Positions 1 to 8,085 of a DNA stretch of 64,000 nucleotides are shown piece by piece; within the stretch, counting starts at the first letter, position 1; the number at the start of each line of letters is the position of its first letter. The notes under the pieces were generated by a model, which worked only from the letters and a program-made list of their open reading frames with translations, made no database searches and was not told the DNA's origin. A program made the translations under genes and the position numbers. The DNA lies in assembly GCF_026339955.1 (NCBI RefSeq), contig NZ_JAPEPW010000001.1:7337001-7401000 (forward strand). Reading direction: 5' to 3'. The stretch comes from Streptomyces sp. NBC_01549 (GTDB taxonomy: Bacteria; Actinomycetota; Actinomycetes; Streptomycetales; Streptomycetaceae).

Positions 1-3000
1 CGGAGTACGCCGTGCGCGGCGCGGTGGTCGCCGCCAGCGCGTCCAGGGCGCTCAGCGTCCCCGCGCGGTCGTCGGCGGCGACGGCGGCCCGGTGGGGGAG
101 CGCGACCCGGGCGGTGGCATGGGTGAACGCCACGTCGATCGGGGCGAGTTCGGGACGCTCCCGCAGTGCGGCCGCGGTCCGTGCGGCCTGGGCCCGCAGA
201 GCGGCCGGGCTCGCTGCGGAGAGCAGCAGCGGTGGTGCCGCCGCGCCGCGACGGGACGGCGCCTCGACGACCGTGCTCGCCTCGGCCTCTTCCAGGATCA
301 CGTGCGCGTTGGTCCCGCCGATGCCGAACGCCGACACCGCGGCCCGTCGCGGACGCCCGGCCACGGGCCGCCACTCCTCCTCCTGGGACAGCAGCCGGAC
401 GGCGCCCGACGACCAGTCCACCCGAGGCGACGGCTCGTCGGCGTGCAACGTTCGAGGGAGCCGTCCGTGGTGCATCGCCAGTACGGTCTTGATGACACCG
501 CCCACGCCGGCCGCGGCCTGGGTGTGCCCGAGGTTGGACTTCAGCGAGCCCAGCCGCAGTGGGCGCCCGTCGGGCCGGCCCTGTCCGTACGTGTCCAGGA
601 GTGCCCGTGCCTCGATCGGATCGCCGAGCGCGGTGCCCGTGCCGTGCGCCTCCACCACGTCGACATCCGCCGGGGACAACCCCGCGTCGGCGAGCGCCGA
701 ACGGATCACCCGTTGCTGCGCAGGCCCGTTGGGGGCGGTCAGCCCGTTGGACGCGCCGTCGGAGTTGACGGCCGAGCCGCGCAGTACGGCCAGCACCGGA
801 TGCCCGTTGCGCCGTGCGTCGGACAGTCGCTCCAACAGGACCAGACCCACGCCCTCGCCCCAGGCGGTGCCGTCGGCCGCCGCGGAGAAGGGTTTGCAGC
901 GCCCGTCCGGAGCCAGCCCGCGCAGCCTGCTGAACGCGACGAACGGGCCGGGCGAGGCCATGACCGTGACCCCGCCCGCGACGGCCAGCGAGCACTCGCC
1001 GTCGCGCAGGGACCGTAGGGCCGAATGCATCGCCACCAGCGAGGACGAACACGCGGTGTCCACGGTCACGGCGGGCCCGCGCAGCCCCAGCGTGTACGCG
1101 ATCCGCCCGGAGGCGACGCTGCCCGCCGAGCCGAGGGCGAGATGAGCCTCCAGCTCGTGTCCGCCGCGACTCAGGAGACGGCGCCCGTAGTCGGCGTGCA
1201 TCACGCCGACGAAGACACCGGTGTCGCTGCCGCGCAGCCCCGACGCGTCGAGCCCCGCGCGTTCCAGCAGCTCCCAGGCGGTCTCCAGCAGCAGCCGTTG
1301 CTGCGGATCGGTGGCCAGGGCCTCGCGCGGCGACATGTTGAAGAAGGCCGCGTCGAAGTCGGCCGGCCGGCGCAGGAAGCCGCCCCTGCGGGTGATGGAG
1401 GTGCCCAGCCGGTCGGGGTCGGGATCGTACAAGGCGGCCGTGTCCCAGCCACGGTCGGTGGGGAAGTCCGAGGTCGCGTCGGTGCCGTCCGCGACGAGCC
1501 GCCACAGATCCTCCGGGGACTCAACGCCCCCCGGGTAGCGGCACGCCATGGCCACGACGGCGATGGGCTCCCTGGGCTCGACGCGGGGCCCGCCGCCGGA
1601 CGTGCGCGCGGGCCTGGGCCGAATGTCGCAGTGCAGCGCTTCGCGCACCAGGTCCGCCGCGGCCGCCGGTGTCGGATGGTCGAACACCAGTGTCGCGGGC
1701 AGCTCGAGCCCGGTGGCCGTGCCCAGACGGTCACGCAGCAGCACACCGCCGAGCGAGGTGAGTCCCTGGGCCATGAAGGGCAGTTCGGGATCGAGGGACT
1801 GCGCGGGGACGTCGAGCGCGCGGGCGGTCTCCTCGAGTACCACTTCCAGTACGGCGTCGGACGCGGCCGCGAGCCGCTCGCGCAGCGCCGTGGACGCGGT
1901 CGTGCGTTCGGCGGCGAGCCGCTCCGTCAACTGCTCGGCGAGCGCGGACCGGACGATCTTGCCAGACGGGGTACGGGGGATGGCAGCGGCCGGGTAGATC
2001 TCGTCCGGCACCTTGAACCCGGACAGCCGCTCCCGGCAGTCGGCGAGCGCCCGCGCAGTGTCGACCCCGTCCGGTCCCGGGACGACGAAGGCGACCGGTA
2101 CCTCGCCCAGCACGTCGTGCCGCCGGCCTACGACAGCGGCGTCGGCGATGTCGGGACGGGCCAGCAGCACCTGCTCGACCTCGGACGGGTTGATGTTCTC
2201 CCCGCCCCGGATGATGAGTTCCTTGACCCGGCCGGTGACATGGAGATGGCCGTTCGTGCCGAGCCGGCCCAGGTCCCCGGTGCGGTACCAGCCGTCGGTG
2301 AACATCTTGGCGGTGGCTTCGGGACGGTTGTGATACCCGGTCATCACTCCGGGGCTACGGAGCCAGATCTCCCCTTCGGCCCCGTCGGCGACCTCGGTAC
2401 CGGTGGACGGATCGGTCAGGCGCACCACGAGCCCCGGCAGAGGGGGACCGCTGGAGGCATCGTCACGGGGGCCGTCGAGCCGTTGGACCGCGATCTTCCA
2501 GGTCTCCGTGGAACCGTAGCCGTCGAGCAGGGGAGCGGCCAGGACGCGGCCGACCTCCGCCTTCAGTTCAGGGGGACAGGGCGCGCCCGCGGTGACACAC
2601 AGGCGCAGCGCCGAAGAGACGGGGGCCGCCGTCTCCCGCAGCGACTCCAGCAGGAGGCGGTAGGTGGCGGGCACCCCGCCCAGCACGGTGAAGGGTTCGG
2701 CGGCCAGTGCCTCGGCGACGTTCGCACCCGGAGCGAGGAGGCGCGCGCTCGCACCGACCGAGATCACTCCCAGCAGGCACAGCGAGTGGGCGTAGGCGTG
2801 GAACATGGGCAGGGGCCACAACAGGTGGTCCTCCTCCCGCAGTTCGTGCGCCCGCACATAGGCCGCCGCCACCGACCACAGGGCGGCACGCTGTGTGGAG
2901 ACCACGCCCTTGCTGTCCCCGGTCGTGCCCGAGGTGTAGAGAATCCACGCCGGATCGTCGAGACTGAGGTCGTCCCGGGGCGCCACGCCGGGATCCGTCC

Positions 3001-3457
3001 CGGCCAGGTCCTCGAAGACGAGCGCGCCGACGGGCAGGTCGCCCGGGCCGACCACGGCTGTCCGTAACTCGGTTCGCTCAGCCGCAAGTCGGGCGACCTG
3101 GGTGGCGAGTGTCTCCTCGGTGATCACCAGGACGGCGCCGCTGTCGTCGAGGAAATGCCCCAGTTCCTCGTCCGACGCACCGGGGTTCAGCAGCACGCCG
3201 ACCGCTCCGGCCCGCAGCACCCCGAGGCAGGTCTCCACGAGTTCCACCCGGTTGCCCAGATGGATCGCGACCCGCTCCCCGCGCCGCACCCCGAGCCGGG
3301 CGAGATGTCCCGCCAGCCGGCCGGTGCGCTCCTCCAACTCCCGGTAGGTGACGGCGCGACGGTCGTCCGCGTAGGCGGTCTTGCCTCCCAGCCGAGCCGA
3401 GTGCTCCCGCAAAGCGGCGGGCAGCGCACGCACCGACTCGTCCTGGAATTCGGTCAT
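1..3457 (-). CDS. Modular type I polyketide synthase, loading module plus first KS (3' end outside window)
   Basis: The frame is open from ATG 3457 to the window edge (about 1152 codons). Residues about 1-520 are an acyl/aryl-CoA ligase (adenylation) domain: YTSGTTGDSKGVV at 174-186, YGSTET, YRTGDLG, and PRTPSGKI with the catalytic Lys near 500. A phosphopantetheine carrier domain follows, with GLTSL in place of the usual GxDSL and Ser near 568. A ketosynthase starts near 631: DTACSSSL with Cys near 803, EAHGTGT and SNLGHTQAAAG supply the Cys-His-His triad, and GGTNAHV closes it. The last residues form a post-KS linker, so an AT probably lies outside the window. Ligase-ACP-KS is the plan of starter modules such as RifA (aminohydroxybenzoate) or FscA (aminobenzoate), and the N-terminus reads most like that group from memory. 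A GGGGTGGGGA purine stretch precedes the ATG. Starter substrate and final product cannot be told from here. Confidence 0.9.
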   Translation of the reverse strand, partial: MTEFQDESVRALPAALREHSARLGGKTAYADDRRAVTYRELEERTGRLAGHLARLGVRRGERVAIHLGNRVELVETCLGVLRAGAVGVLLNPGASDEELGHFLDDSGAVLVITEETLATQVARLAAERTELRTAVVGPGDLPVGALVFEDLAGTDPGVAPRDDLSLDDPAWILYTSGTTGDSKGVVSTQRAALWSVAAAYVRAHELREEDHLLWPLPMFHAYAHSLCLLGVISVGASARLLAPGANVAEALAAEPFTVLGGVPATYRLLLESLRETAAPVSSALRLCVTAGAPCPPELKAEVGRVLAAPLLDGYGSTETWKIAVQRLDGPRDDASSGPPLPGLVVRLTDPSTGTEVADGAEGEIWLRSPGVMTGYHNRPEATAKMFTDGWYRTGDLGRLGTNGHLHVTGRVKELIIRGGENINPSEVEQVLLARPDIADAAVVGRRHDVLGEVPVAFVVPGPDGVDTARALADCRERLSGFKVPDEIYPAAAIPRTPSGKIVRSALAEQLTERLAAERTTASTALRERLAAASDAVLEVVLEETARALDVPAQSLDPELPFMAQGLTSLGGVLLRDRLGTATGLELPATLVFDHPTPAAAADLVREALHCDIRPRPARTSGGGPRVEPREPIAVVAMACRYPGGVESPEDLWRLVADGTDATSDFPTDRGWDTAALYDPDPDRLGTSITRRGGFLRRPADFDAAFFNMSPREALATDPQQRLLLETAWELLERAGLDASGLRGSDTGVFVGVMHADYGRRLLSRGGHELEAHLALGSAGSVASGRIAYTLGLRGPAVTVDTACSSSLVAMHSALRSLRDGECSLAVAGGVTVMASPGPFVAFSRLRGLAPDGRCKPFSAAADGTAWGEGVGLVLLERLSDARRNGHPVLAVLRGSAVNSDGASNGLTAPNGPAQQRVIRSALADAGLSPADVDVVEAHGTGTALGDPIEARALLDTYGQGRPDGRPLRLGSLKSNLGHTQAAAGVGGVIKTVLAMHHGRLPRTLHADEPSPRVDWSSGAVRLLSQEEEWRPVAGRPRRAAVSAFGIGGTNAHVILEEAEASTVVEAPSRRGAAAPPLLLSAASPAALRAQAARTAAALRERPELAPIDVAFTHATARVALPHRAAVAADDRAGTLSALDALAATTAPRTAYS

Positions 3458-3567
3458 TCCCCACCCCTACGACGTCGACCGCAGACCACTCGCCGTCACC
3501 GTACGTCAGCCGAACGTCCGTTCAGCGTCGCCAGGGCCTCGCGGCGCGTCGGCCGCCACGGCTGCGC

Positions 3568-3722
3568 TATGATGATCTCAAGCGTTCTGCCGGAACTCGT
3601 GGCGGTACGACGTGCGTTGGTGGTCCAAGGAAAGACGCCCCGCTTCCTGCGGGGAAATGCAGGTGCAAGGCCTGCCCGGCGCTCCACATGGCCCCGCCTC
3701 CGAAAATCCGGAGGCGGGGTTT
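3568..3722 (+). ncRNA. Candidate structured small RNA, possibly HEARO/omega-RNA-like
   Basis: No protein-like frame fits here, but several helices do. CCCCGC at 3638-3643 pairs with GCGGGG at 3649-3654. GCAGG and CCTGC flank a 7-nt loop TGCAAGG at about 3659-3675. GCCGG near 3589 can pair with CCGGC near 3677. An 11-bp hairpin followed by TTT ends the segment at 3692-3722. TATGAT at 3568-3573 could be a -10 box. The layout and segments such as GGTGGTCCAAGGAAAGAC resemble my memory of HEARO RNAs (the omega-RNAs of IscB nucleases), which often occur without a nuclease gene and next to ATGA. No iscB-like gene is visible. A degenerate cobalamin-type riboswitch was considered, but the conserved core is missing. 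That a structured RNA exists is more secure than its family. Confidence 0.45.
3692..3722. terminator. Intrinsic terminator, 11-bp stem
   Basis: CCCCGCCTCCG (3692-3702) pairs perfectly with CGGAGGCGGGG (3709-3719) around a 6-nt loop, followed by TTT. It can end the candidate RNA on the plus strand. In the other orientation it lies just past the stop codon of the truncated YbaK-like frame. Confidence 0.8.
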
Positions 3723-3727
3723 CTCGT

Positions 3728-3988
3728 TCAGAATCCGACGTAGCGGGCCGCGAACAGCGTGCGGAGGGCATTGAGGTCCACACGCCGGTCCCCGGGGACG
3801 ACCGCGAGCACGTAGCGAGTGACCCGCCGGTCGATCTTGACCATCAGTATGAGGCACTTCGCGGCTTTGGACACCGGGTGCCCGCGCAGTGCGCTGACCG
3901 CCTCGGTAGTGCCTTCCGGTTCGTGGTCGATGAGTTCGTACGCGGTCGCGGTGCTGTCGAGCAGGCTCCCTGAGTTATGAATGTGCTG
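3728..3988 (-). pseudogene. YbaK/prolyl-tRNA-editing-like gene fragment
   Basis: Read on the minus strand, the frame gives LLDSTATAYELIDHEPEG, then TEAVSALRGHPVSKAAKC and VLAVVPGDRRVDLNALR, ending ARYVGF and TGA at 3730-3728. This matches the N-terminal half of YbaK/EbsC-type aminoacyl-tRNA deacylase-like proteins, normally about 160-170 residues. Only some 75-85 codons remain: the expected C-terminal half is missing beyond the stop, and there is no convincing start codon or ribosome site upstream of 3988. Both ends are therefore lost. The truncation point abuts the terminator and candidate RNA at 3568-3722, as if an insertion or deletion removed the 3' half. Confidence 0.7.
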
Positions 3989-3993
3989 ATCCC

Positions 3994-4170
3994 CTCCAAC
4001 AACGGCTGCGCGACGCCCTGCGAGCCCGGACCGACTCCGTCGACCTGTCCGATCTGCGGCTCGCCGCCCCGCCGTCCGGGCGCGCCCGGTTCCGGCTCCC
4101 TGTCACCCGCCGCGTCCGCCGCGCAGTTCTGACGTTGCTCGTCCTGGCCGCCGCGGTGCCTGTTCCTTGA
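3994..4170 (+). pseudogene. C-terminal fragment of a small membrane protein
   Basis: An open frame ending at TGA 4168-4170 has strong G/C third positions and reads LRDALRARTDSVDLSDLRL, a proline/arginine-rich stretch, then a hydrophobic segment VLTLLVLAAAVPVP. It has no start codon and adjoins the oppositely oriented YbaK fragment at about 3988-3994. It looks like the membrane-anchored piece of a small protein of the kind found beside sigma-factor genes, cut at the junction. No function is assigned. Confidence 0.4.
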
Positions 4171-4244
4171 CTGAGGACGGGAACTGACACAGTGCCTACT
4201 CCCGTTGAGGACCACGGACACGGGGCTCATTGGAGGGGACAGTC

Positions 4245-4700
4245 ATGGATATGACACTGCGAAGGATGCCTCCGAAAGACGCGGAGAGAGGTTTCGGATG
4301 GGTCGTTTCTCGGTTCTCCCGGGCCGGTGACGACGCGAAGGCGGAATGTTCTCCCGGCCGGGACTGGGAAACCCTTGAGGGCATCCTGCTTGCGGAGGGC
4401 CCCGCGGAAGTGAGCGCGCTCCCCATCACGATGGGGGATCTGCTGGGCGACGACGACCTCGGCACCGCGTGTTTCTACCTCCCGCCGGACGAAGTGCCGA
4501 TCGCGGTGCGTTTCCTGTCCTCCGTCGACTTGGAACGGGCAGTCGCCGACCAGGCGAACGCGATAGCCGGCACCTTCCCAAACCATGACGTCCCGCAGGG
4601 ATACCTGGAGGTACTGGTCAGTCGGCTGGAGGAGATCCGAGATCTGTACGCCGCGGCCGAGCAGGCGGGTGAGGGCGTCGCCAAACTGGTCCGAGGCTGA
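4245..4700 (+). CDS. DUF1877 (YfbM-like) family protein
   Basis: A 151-residue soluble protein without signal peptide or membrane segment. The order WETLEGILL, then PITMGDLLGDDDLGTACFYLPPDE near the middle, then a helical C-terminus (YLEVLVSRLEEIRDLYAAAEQ) matches DUF1877, a family of unknown function that often shows a conserved Trp near the N-terminal third and a Pro-Pro-x-E turn. ATG 4245 is preferred over the upstream TTG at 4230 because GGAGGGG at 4232-4238 sits at the right distance. The gene stands alone between debris on both sides. It ends just before the remnant aldo/keto reductase. Confidence 0.7.
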   Translation: MDMTLRRMPPKDAERGFGWVVSRFSRAGDDAKAECSPGRDWETLEGILLAEGPAEVSALPITMGDLLGDDDLGTACFYLPPDEVPIAVRFLSSVDLERAVADQANAIAGTFPNHDVPQGYLEVLVSRLEEIRDLYAAAEQAGEGVAKLVRG

Positions 4701-5437
4701 CAGGCGAGAGCGCCGGCTCGGAACCCATCGGCTCCGGCCTCAACAGCCGCCCCGACAACATCCGCAAGGTCACCGAGAACAGCCTCCGGCTGCTCCAGAC
4801 CGACCGGATCGATGTCCTCTACCAGCACCGTGTCGACCCGGACGTGCCGATCGAGGAGGTCGCCGGAACCGTCGGTGAGCTCATCGCGCAGGGCAAGGTG
4901 AAGTACTTCGGGCTGAGCGAGGCGGGCGAGGACACCATCCGGCGTGCCCACGCCGTCACCCCGGGCTCGGTCCTGCAGACGGAGTACTCGATCTTCGAGC
5001 GCGACGTGGAGGAGAAGATCCTGCCTGTGGTACGGGAGCTGGGCATCGGCTTCGTGCCCTACTCCCCGCTCGGCCGCGGCTTCCTCACCAACGCCGTCAA
5101 GCCCGGCGCCGAGTACGCCGAGGACGACATGCGCCGCTGGGACGAACGCTTCCAGGGCGAGAACTTCGCGTACAACCTGCGCGCCATCCAGCAGCTGAAG
5201 GACCTGGCCGCCGCGAAGGGCATCACCGTCGCCCAGCTCGCCCTCGCCTGGCTGCTCGCCCAGGGCGAGGACATCGTCCCGATCCCCGGCACCCGCAGCG
5301 CGACCCGGGTGGAGGAGAACGCGGGCGCCGCCGAGGTCGACCTCACGTCGGCCGACCTGCGACACATCGTCGAGATCCTCCCCCACGGCTCGGCCGGCAG
5401 CCGCTACCCCGCCGCCATGATGCCCACCGACTGGTGA
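4701..5437 (+). pseudogene. Aldo/keto reductase lacking its N-terminal third
   Basis: The open frame downstream of 4701 joins the family at GSGLNSRPDNIRKV and then runs normally through LLQTDRIDVLYQHRVDP, GKVKYFGLSEAG, VPYSPLGRGFLT, LAWLLAQGEDIVPIPGT to the C-terminus. Intact relatives are about 330 residues. Here roughly the first 95 are absent, including the barrel strands with catalytic Asp, Tyr and Lys; only the His of YQHRVDP remains. No start codon with a ribosome site precedes the homologous part. The remaining coding is clean, so the loss looks recent. A shorter ORF could start at 4844 but would give a non-catalytic barrel fragment. Confidence 0.8.
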
Positions 5438-5455
5438 CGCCGGCAGCTTCGTGCC

Positions 5456-5490
5456 GGGTGTCGACCGCGTCCCCCACGCGGTCGACACCC
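5456..5490. terminator. Hairpin terminator, 15-bp perfect stem
   Basis: GGGTGTCGACCGCGT (5456-5470) and ACGCGGTCGACACCC (5476-5490) form a perfect 15-bp stem with a CCCCC loop, shortly after the reductase stop codon. No T-run follows, as is common in streptomycetes. Confidence 0.8.
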
Positions 5491-5662
5491 GCCGCCCCGA
5501 CCATCCAGATCTGATGGTGGGGGTGGGGGCGATGGCGGTGACCGGCGACGACCACGCGGTCCTGAGCACGCGACTGGTCCTCCGGCAGTCCGGGCGTTCG
5601 CTATCTTGACCGGGTGCGGCGACCGTCGTCGGGCAATCCTGGGTTTCTGTGAAGGGTGGCGG

Positions 5663-6517
5663 ATGGCGGTGGTCGTCGGCTGGGAGTGGGACGACACGTT
5701 GTTCTCGGGAACAGCCCCCTACTACCAGCGGGGAAGACTCCCGTACGCCCCCGGCCTCGCGGACGCGCTCGCCGAGGTTCTGCAACTGGACGGTCAGGGG
5801 CGCCTGATCGACGTGGGATGCGGACCGGGCACCCTGGCACTGAGCCTGGCGCACCTGTTCGGTGAGATCGTCGGTGTGGACCCGGACAGCGGGATGATCT
5901 CCGAAGCCGCGCGCGGAGCCGTCGAGGCGGGGGTGACCGGAAAATCGCGGTGGGTACGGATCCGGGCCGAGGAGCTGCCCGCGGGTCTGGGGACGTTCAC
6001 CGTGGCGACCTTCGGTCAGTCCTTCCACTGGATGGATCGCGACCTGGTCGCGGCGACCATCAGGGACATGCTCCTGCCGGGCGGGGCGCTCGTGCACATC
6101 GCGGACCTGAAGACGGAGCGTCGATCCGTCGACGGTCTCCCGTATCCGGCAGTGCCCGGTGCGGCGATGGACGAGCTGGTCAGGCACTACCTCGGACCGG
6201 TACGACGAGCCGGGCGCGGGGTGCTGCCGCAGGGCACGCCCGGCGGCGAGGCGGCGGTGTTCACGCGAGCGGGACTGTCCGGCCCTCAGCGTCGTGTCGT
6301 TCCCGGCGGGCAGGCGCTCGAGCGCACATACGATGACGTCGTCGCGGGGGTGTTCTCGATGTCGTTCTCGGCTCCGCACCTGTTCGGCGCGCGCCGTGAC
6401 GCCTTCGAGTCGGATCTGCGTCGTCTGCTGCGGGAGGTGTCCCCGTCGGGCCGGTTCTCCGAACGCCTTCCGAGCACCGAGGTCTTCGTCTGGGGGAAGA
6501 GTCCCGCCGGGCCGTGA
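5663..6517 (+). CDS. Class I SAM-dependent methyltransferase
   Basis: The 284-residue product has the Rossmann motif I LIDVGCGPGTLALSLA followed by EIVGVDPDSGM (acidic residue for the SAM ribose) and a motif-IV-like segment FGQSFHWMDRD; later GGALVHIADLK fits the post-IV strand. This is the UbiE/Methyltransf_11 layout, with FHWMD typical of trans-aconitate-like small-molecule methyltransferases. The methyl acceptor is unknown. ATG 5663 follows GAAGGGTGGCGG; an upstream in-frame start at 5606 would add a Cys/Arg-rich stretch unlike the family. The gene is a single unit between two hairpin terminators. Confidence 0.8.
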   Translation: MAVVVGWEWDDTLFSGTAPYYQRGRLPYAPGLADALAEVLQLDGQGRLIDVGCGPGTLALSLAHLFGEIVGVDPDSGMISEAARGAVEAGVTGKSRWVRIRAEELPAGLGTFTVATFGQSFHWMDRDLVAATIRDMLLPGGALVHIADLKTERRSVDGLPYPAVPGAAMDELVRHYLGPVRRAGRGVLPQGTPGGEAAVFTRAGLSGPQRRVVPGGQALERTYDDVVAGVFSMSFSAPHLFGARRDAFESDLRRLLREVSPSGRFSERLPSTEVFVWGKSPAGP

Positions 6518-6537
6518 TCAGGCAGTCGGCTGCCTGA
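6518..6537. terminator. Short hairpin after the methyltransferase gene
   Basis: TCAGGCAG (6518-6525), loop TCGG, and CTGCCTGA (6530-6537) form an 8-bp stem with a stable tetraloop directly after the TGA. The rest of 6538-6810 has no intact gene. It holds a roughly 33-codon open tail on the minus strand (about 6608-6706) and an imperfect 17-bp direct repeat (6711-6727 and 6730-6746, period 19). Confidence 0.65.
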
Positions 6538-6810
6538 GTCACGGCCGCCGGACGCGCTCGCGGGGTGGCGCGGCGGCCGAGATGGGTGCCGGGCCACGGA
6601 TCACCCCTCGGCCTCCTCACTGTTTCCGAAGCACCATTCGACCTGCCACGCAGCGCCGGCCCAGGCCTCCCTCACACGCTCGATGGCGGTCTCACCCGCC
6701 GAGCGGTCCGCCGATCTGTTCTGTCCCCACCGATCTGTTCCGTCCCACCGGCAGAAGACTGCAGTCCCTTTTCGGCGCCGCCGACAGCCACAGCGGCGCG
6801 GCGAGGAACC

Positions 6811-7893
6811 TCACGCATCCCCGGACGGCGGAGCGGTGCTCCCCCGCACCACCAGCTTCGTGGGGACGAGCGTGGTGCCGTGTTCCGGTCCGCCGTGGCG
6901 CATTCGTCGCAGGACGCCCTCGACGCACAGGCGTCCCACCTCGTCGAAGTCCTGGCGGACCGTGGTCAGCGGCGGCAGGAAGGAGCCGGCCTCGGGGACG
7001 TCGTCGAAGCCGATGACGCTGACGTCGTCGGGGATCTTCCGGCCGCGTTCGTGCAGGGCTCGCAGAAGCCCCAGTGCCATCTGGTCGTTGGCGGCGAACA
7101 CGGCCGTACAGTCGCGCTCGTCGGCGAGCCGCAGGCCCGCACGGTAGCCGGACTCCGCCGACCAGTCGCCGCGCACGAGGGGCGGCGGGACGCGGCCCGC
7201 CTCGGTGAGGGCGGCGTGCCAGGCGTCGGTGCGGCGCTGTGCCGCGAAGGACTCCTCGGGTCCGGCCAGATGCCAGACCGTGCCATGGCCGAGGTCCAGG
7301 AGGTGACGTACGGCGGCCCGCGCTCCCCCGGCCTGGTCGGTGTCGACCACGGCGTAGCGGTCGCCCGCGTCCGAGTCGGCGACGACGACCTGGACGTGCG
7401 GGGGCAGGGAGATGGTCGCCGCGTCGAGCAGATGCACCTCCATGATGGCGATGACCGCGTCGACGGCGAGTTCCCCGAGCCGGGAGAAGGCTCCGCGCAC
7501 CTCGTCCTGGGTGGGCACGGCGACCGGCAGCAGCGTGACGGCGTAGCCCTCCTGTGCCGCGGAGGTGGCGATCGCCTCCAGGGTGCGCATGTTGCCCGTG
7601 GTGGAGAGGTTGAAGGTGATGACGCCGATGGTGCGGAACTCGCCGCGCTTCAGAGCACGGGCCGCGCTGTTGGGCCGGTAGCCCAGCTCCTTCATCGCCG
7701 CCAGCACCTGCCCGCGGGTCTCCTCGTTCACACCCGCGTAACCATTGGACACACGGGAGACCGTCTGCGAGGACACCCCGGCCAGGCGTGCGACATCCGC
7801 CATGGACGCGGTCTGCGTGCGACGCACCGCCCGTTTTCCCTTGCGCCCACGGGACCGTTCCGTCCCCGTCGAGGCACTGTCCGCAGTGTCCAC
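6811..7893 (-). CDS. LacI-family transcriptional repressor of the galactan locus
   Basis: A 360-residue LacI/GalR protein. After a basic, disordered N-terminal tail of about 28 residues comes the helix-turn-helix and hinge: MADVARLAGVSSQTVSRV, then YRPNSAARALKRG. A periplasmic-binding-protein-like sensor domain follows (IGVITFNLSTTGN, VFAANDQMALGLLRALHERG, DVSVIGFDDVPEA). It is divergent from the ABC permease/glycosidase genes. Two identical palindromes, ATGTTTACGTAAACAT, lie between this gene and 8086 and are the obvious operators. The likely inducer is a galacto-oligosaccharide or galactose derivative, inferred only from the neighbouring enzymes. Autoregulation is likely because the operators lie in the shared intergenic region. 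Confidence 0.92.
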   Translation of the reverse strand: MDTADSASTGTERSRGRKGKRAVRRTQTASMADVARLAGVSSQTVSRVSNGYAGVNEETRGQVLAAMKELGYRPNSAARALKRGEFRTIGVITFNLSTTGNMRTLEAIATSAAQEGYAVTLLPVAVPTQDEVRGAFSRLGELAVDAVIAIMEVHLLDAATISLPPHVQVVVADSDAGDRYAVVDTDQAGGARAAVRHLLDLGHGTVWHLAGPEESFAAQRRTDAWHAALTEAGRVPPPLVRGDWSAESGYRAGLRLADERDCTAVFAANDQMALGLLRALHERGRKIPDDVSVIGFDDVPEAGSFLPPLTTVRQDFDEVGRLCVEGVLRRMRHGGPEHGTTLVPTKLVVRGSTAPPSGDA

Positions 7894-7978
7894 CCGTCTC
7901 CTTTGTTACCCGGGTCGCAGTTTCGTCAGACGACCCTTGACCACCGACATTGGCGCAGTGTAGACATGCCGCCATCAG

Positions 7979-7994
7979 ATGTTTACGTAAACAT
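7979..7994. promoter_or_regulatory. LacI-family operator, copy 1
   Basis: ATGTTTACGTAAACAT is a perfect 16-bp palindrome with the central CG typical of LacI/GalR operators. It is 85 bp from the LacI start and 91 bp from the first permease gene. Confidence 0.85.
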
Positions 7995-8022
7995 AACAGC
8001 CCTGGACGCGAAGAGGGACGGC

Positions 8023-8038
8023 ATGTTTACGTAAACAT
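8023..8038. promoter_or_regulatory. LacI-family operator, copy 2
   Basis: A second, identical ATGTTTACGTAAACAT, 44 bp from the first (about four helical turns), so two bound dimers would lie on the same face of the DNA. It ends 47 bp before the permease ATG and probably overlaps or follows the operon promoter. Confidence 0.85.
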
Positions 8039-8085
8039 CGCGACGGCTGAGACGCCGGTTCCGAGATGGACGAGCGAGGAACGAC

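Noticed and set aside
12..3067. Long plus-strand open frames opposite the polyketide synthase
   Set aside because: They are antisense shadows of a high-GC coding strand: no family motifs, Arg/Gly/Pro-rich, and the minus frame has complete ligase, ACP and KS motifs.
3568..3722. Cobalamin riboswitch or tRNA
   Set aside because: GGGGAA and GGTGCAA segments look similar, but the conserved core and B12 box are missing. A tRNA would need a 5' acceptor strand pairing with CCGGCGC, and none is present.
3496..3857. Minus-strand frames across the candidate RNA (95 and 96 codons)
   Set aside because: They cross hairpins and a terminator, have no ribosome site and no recognisable family.
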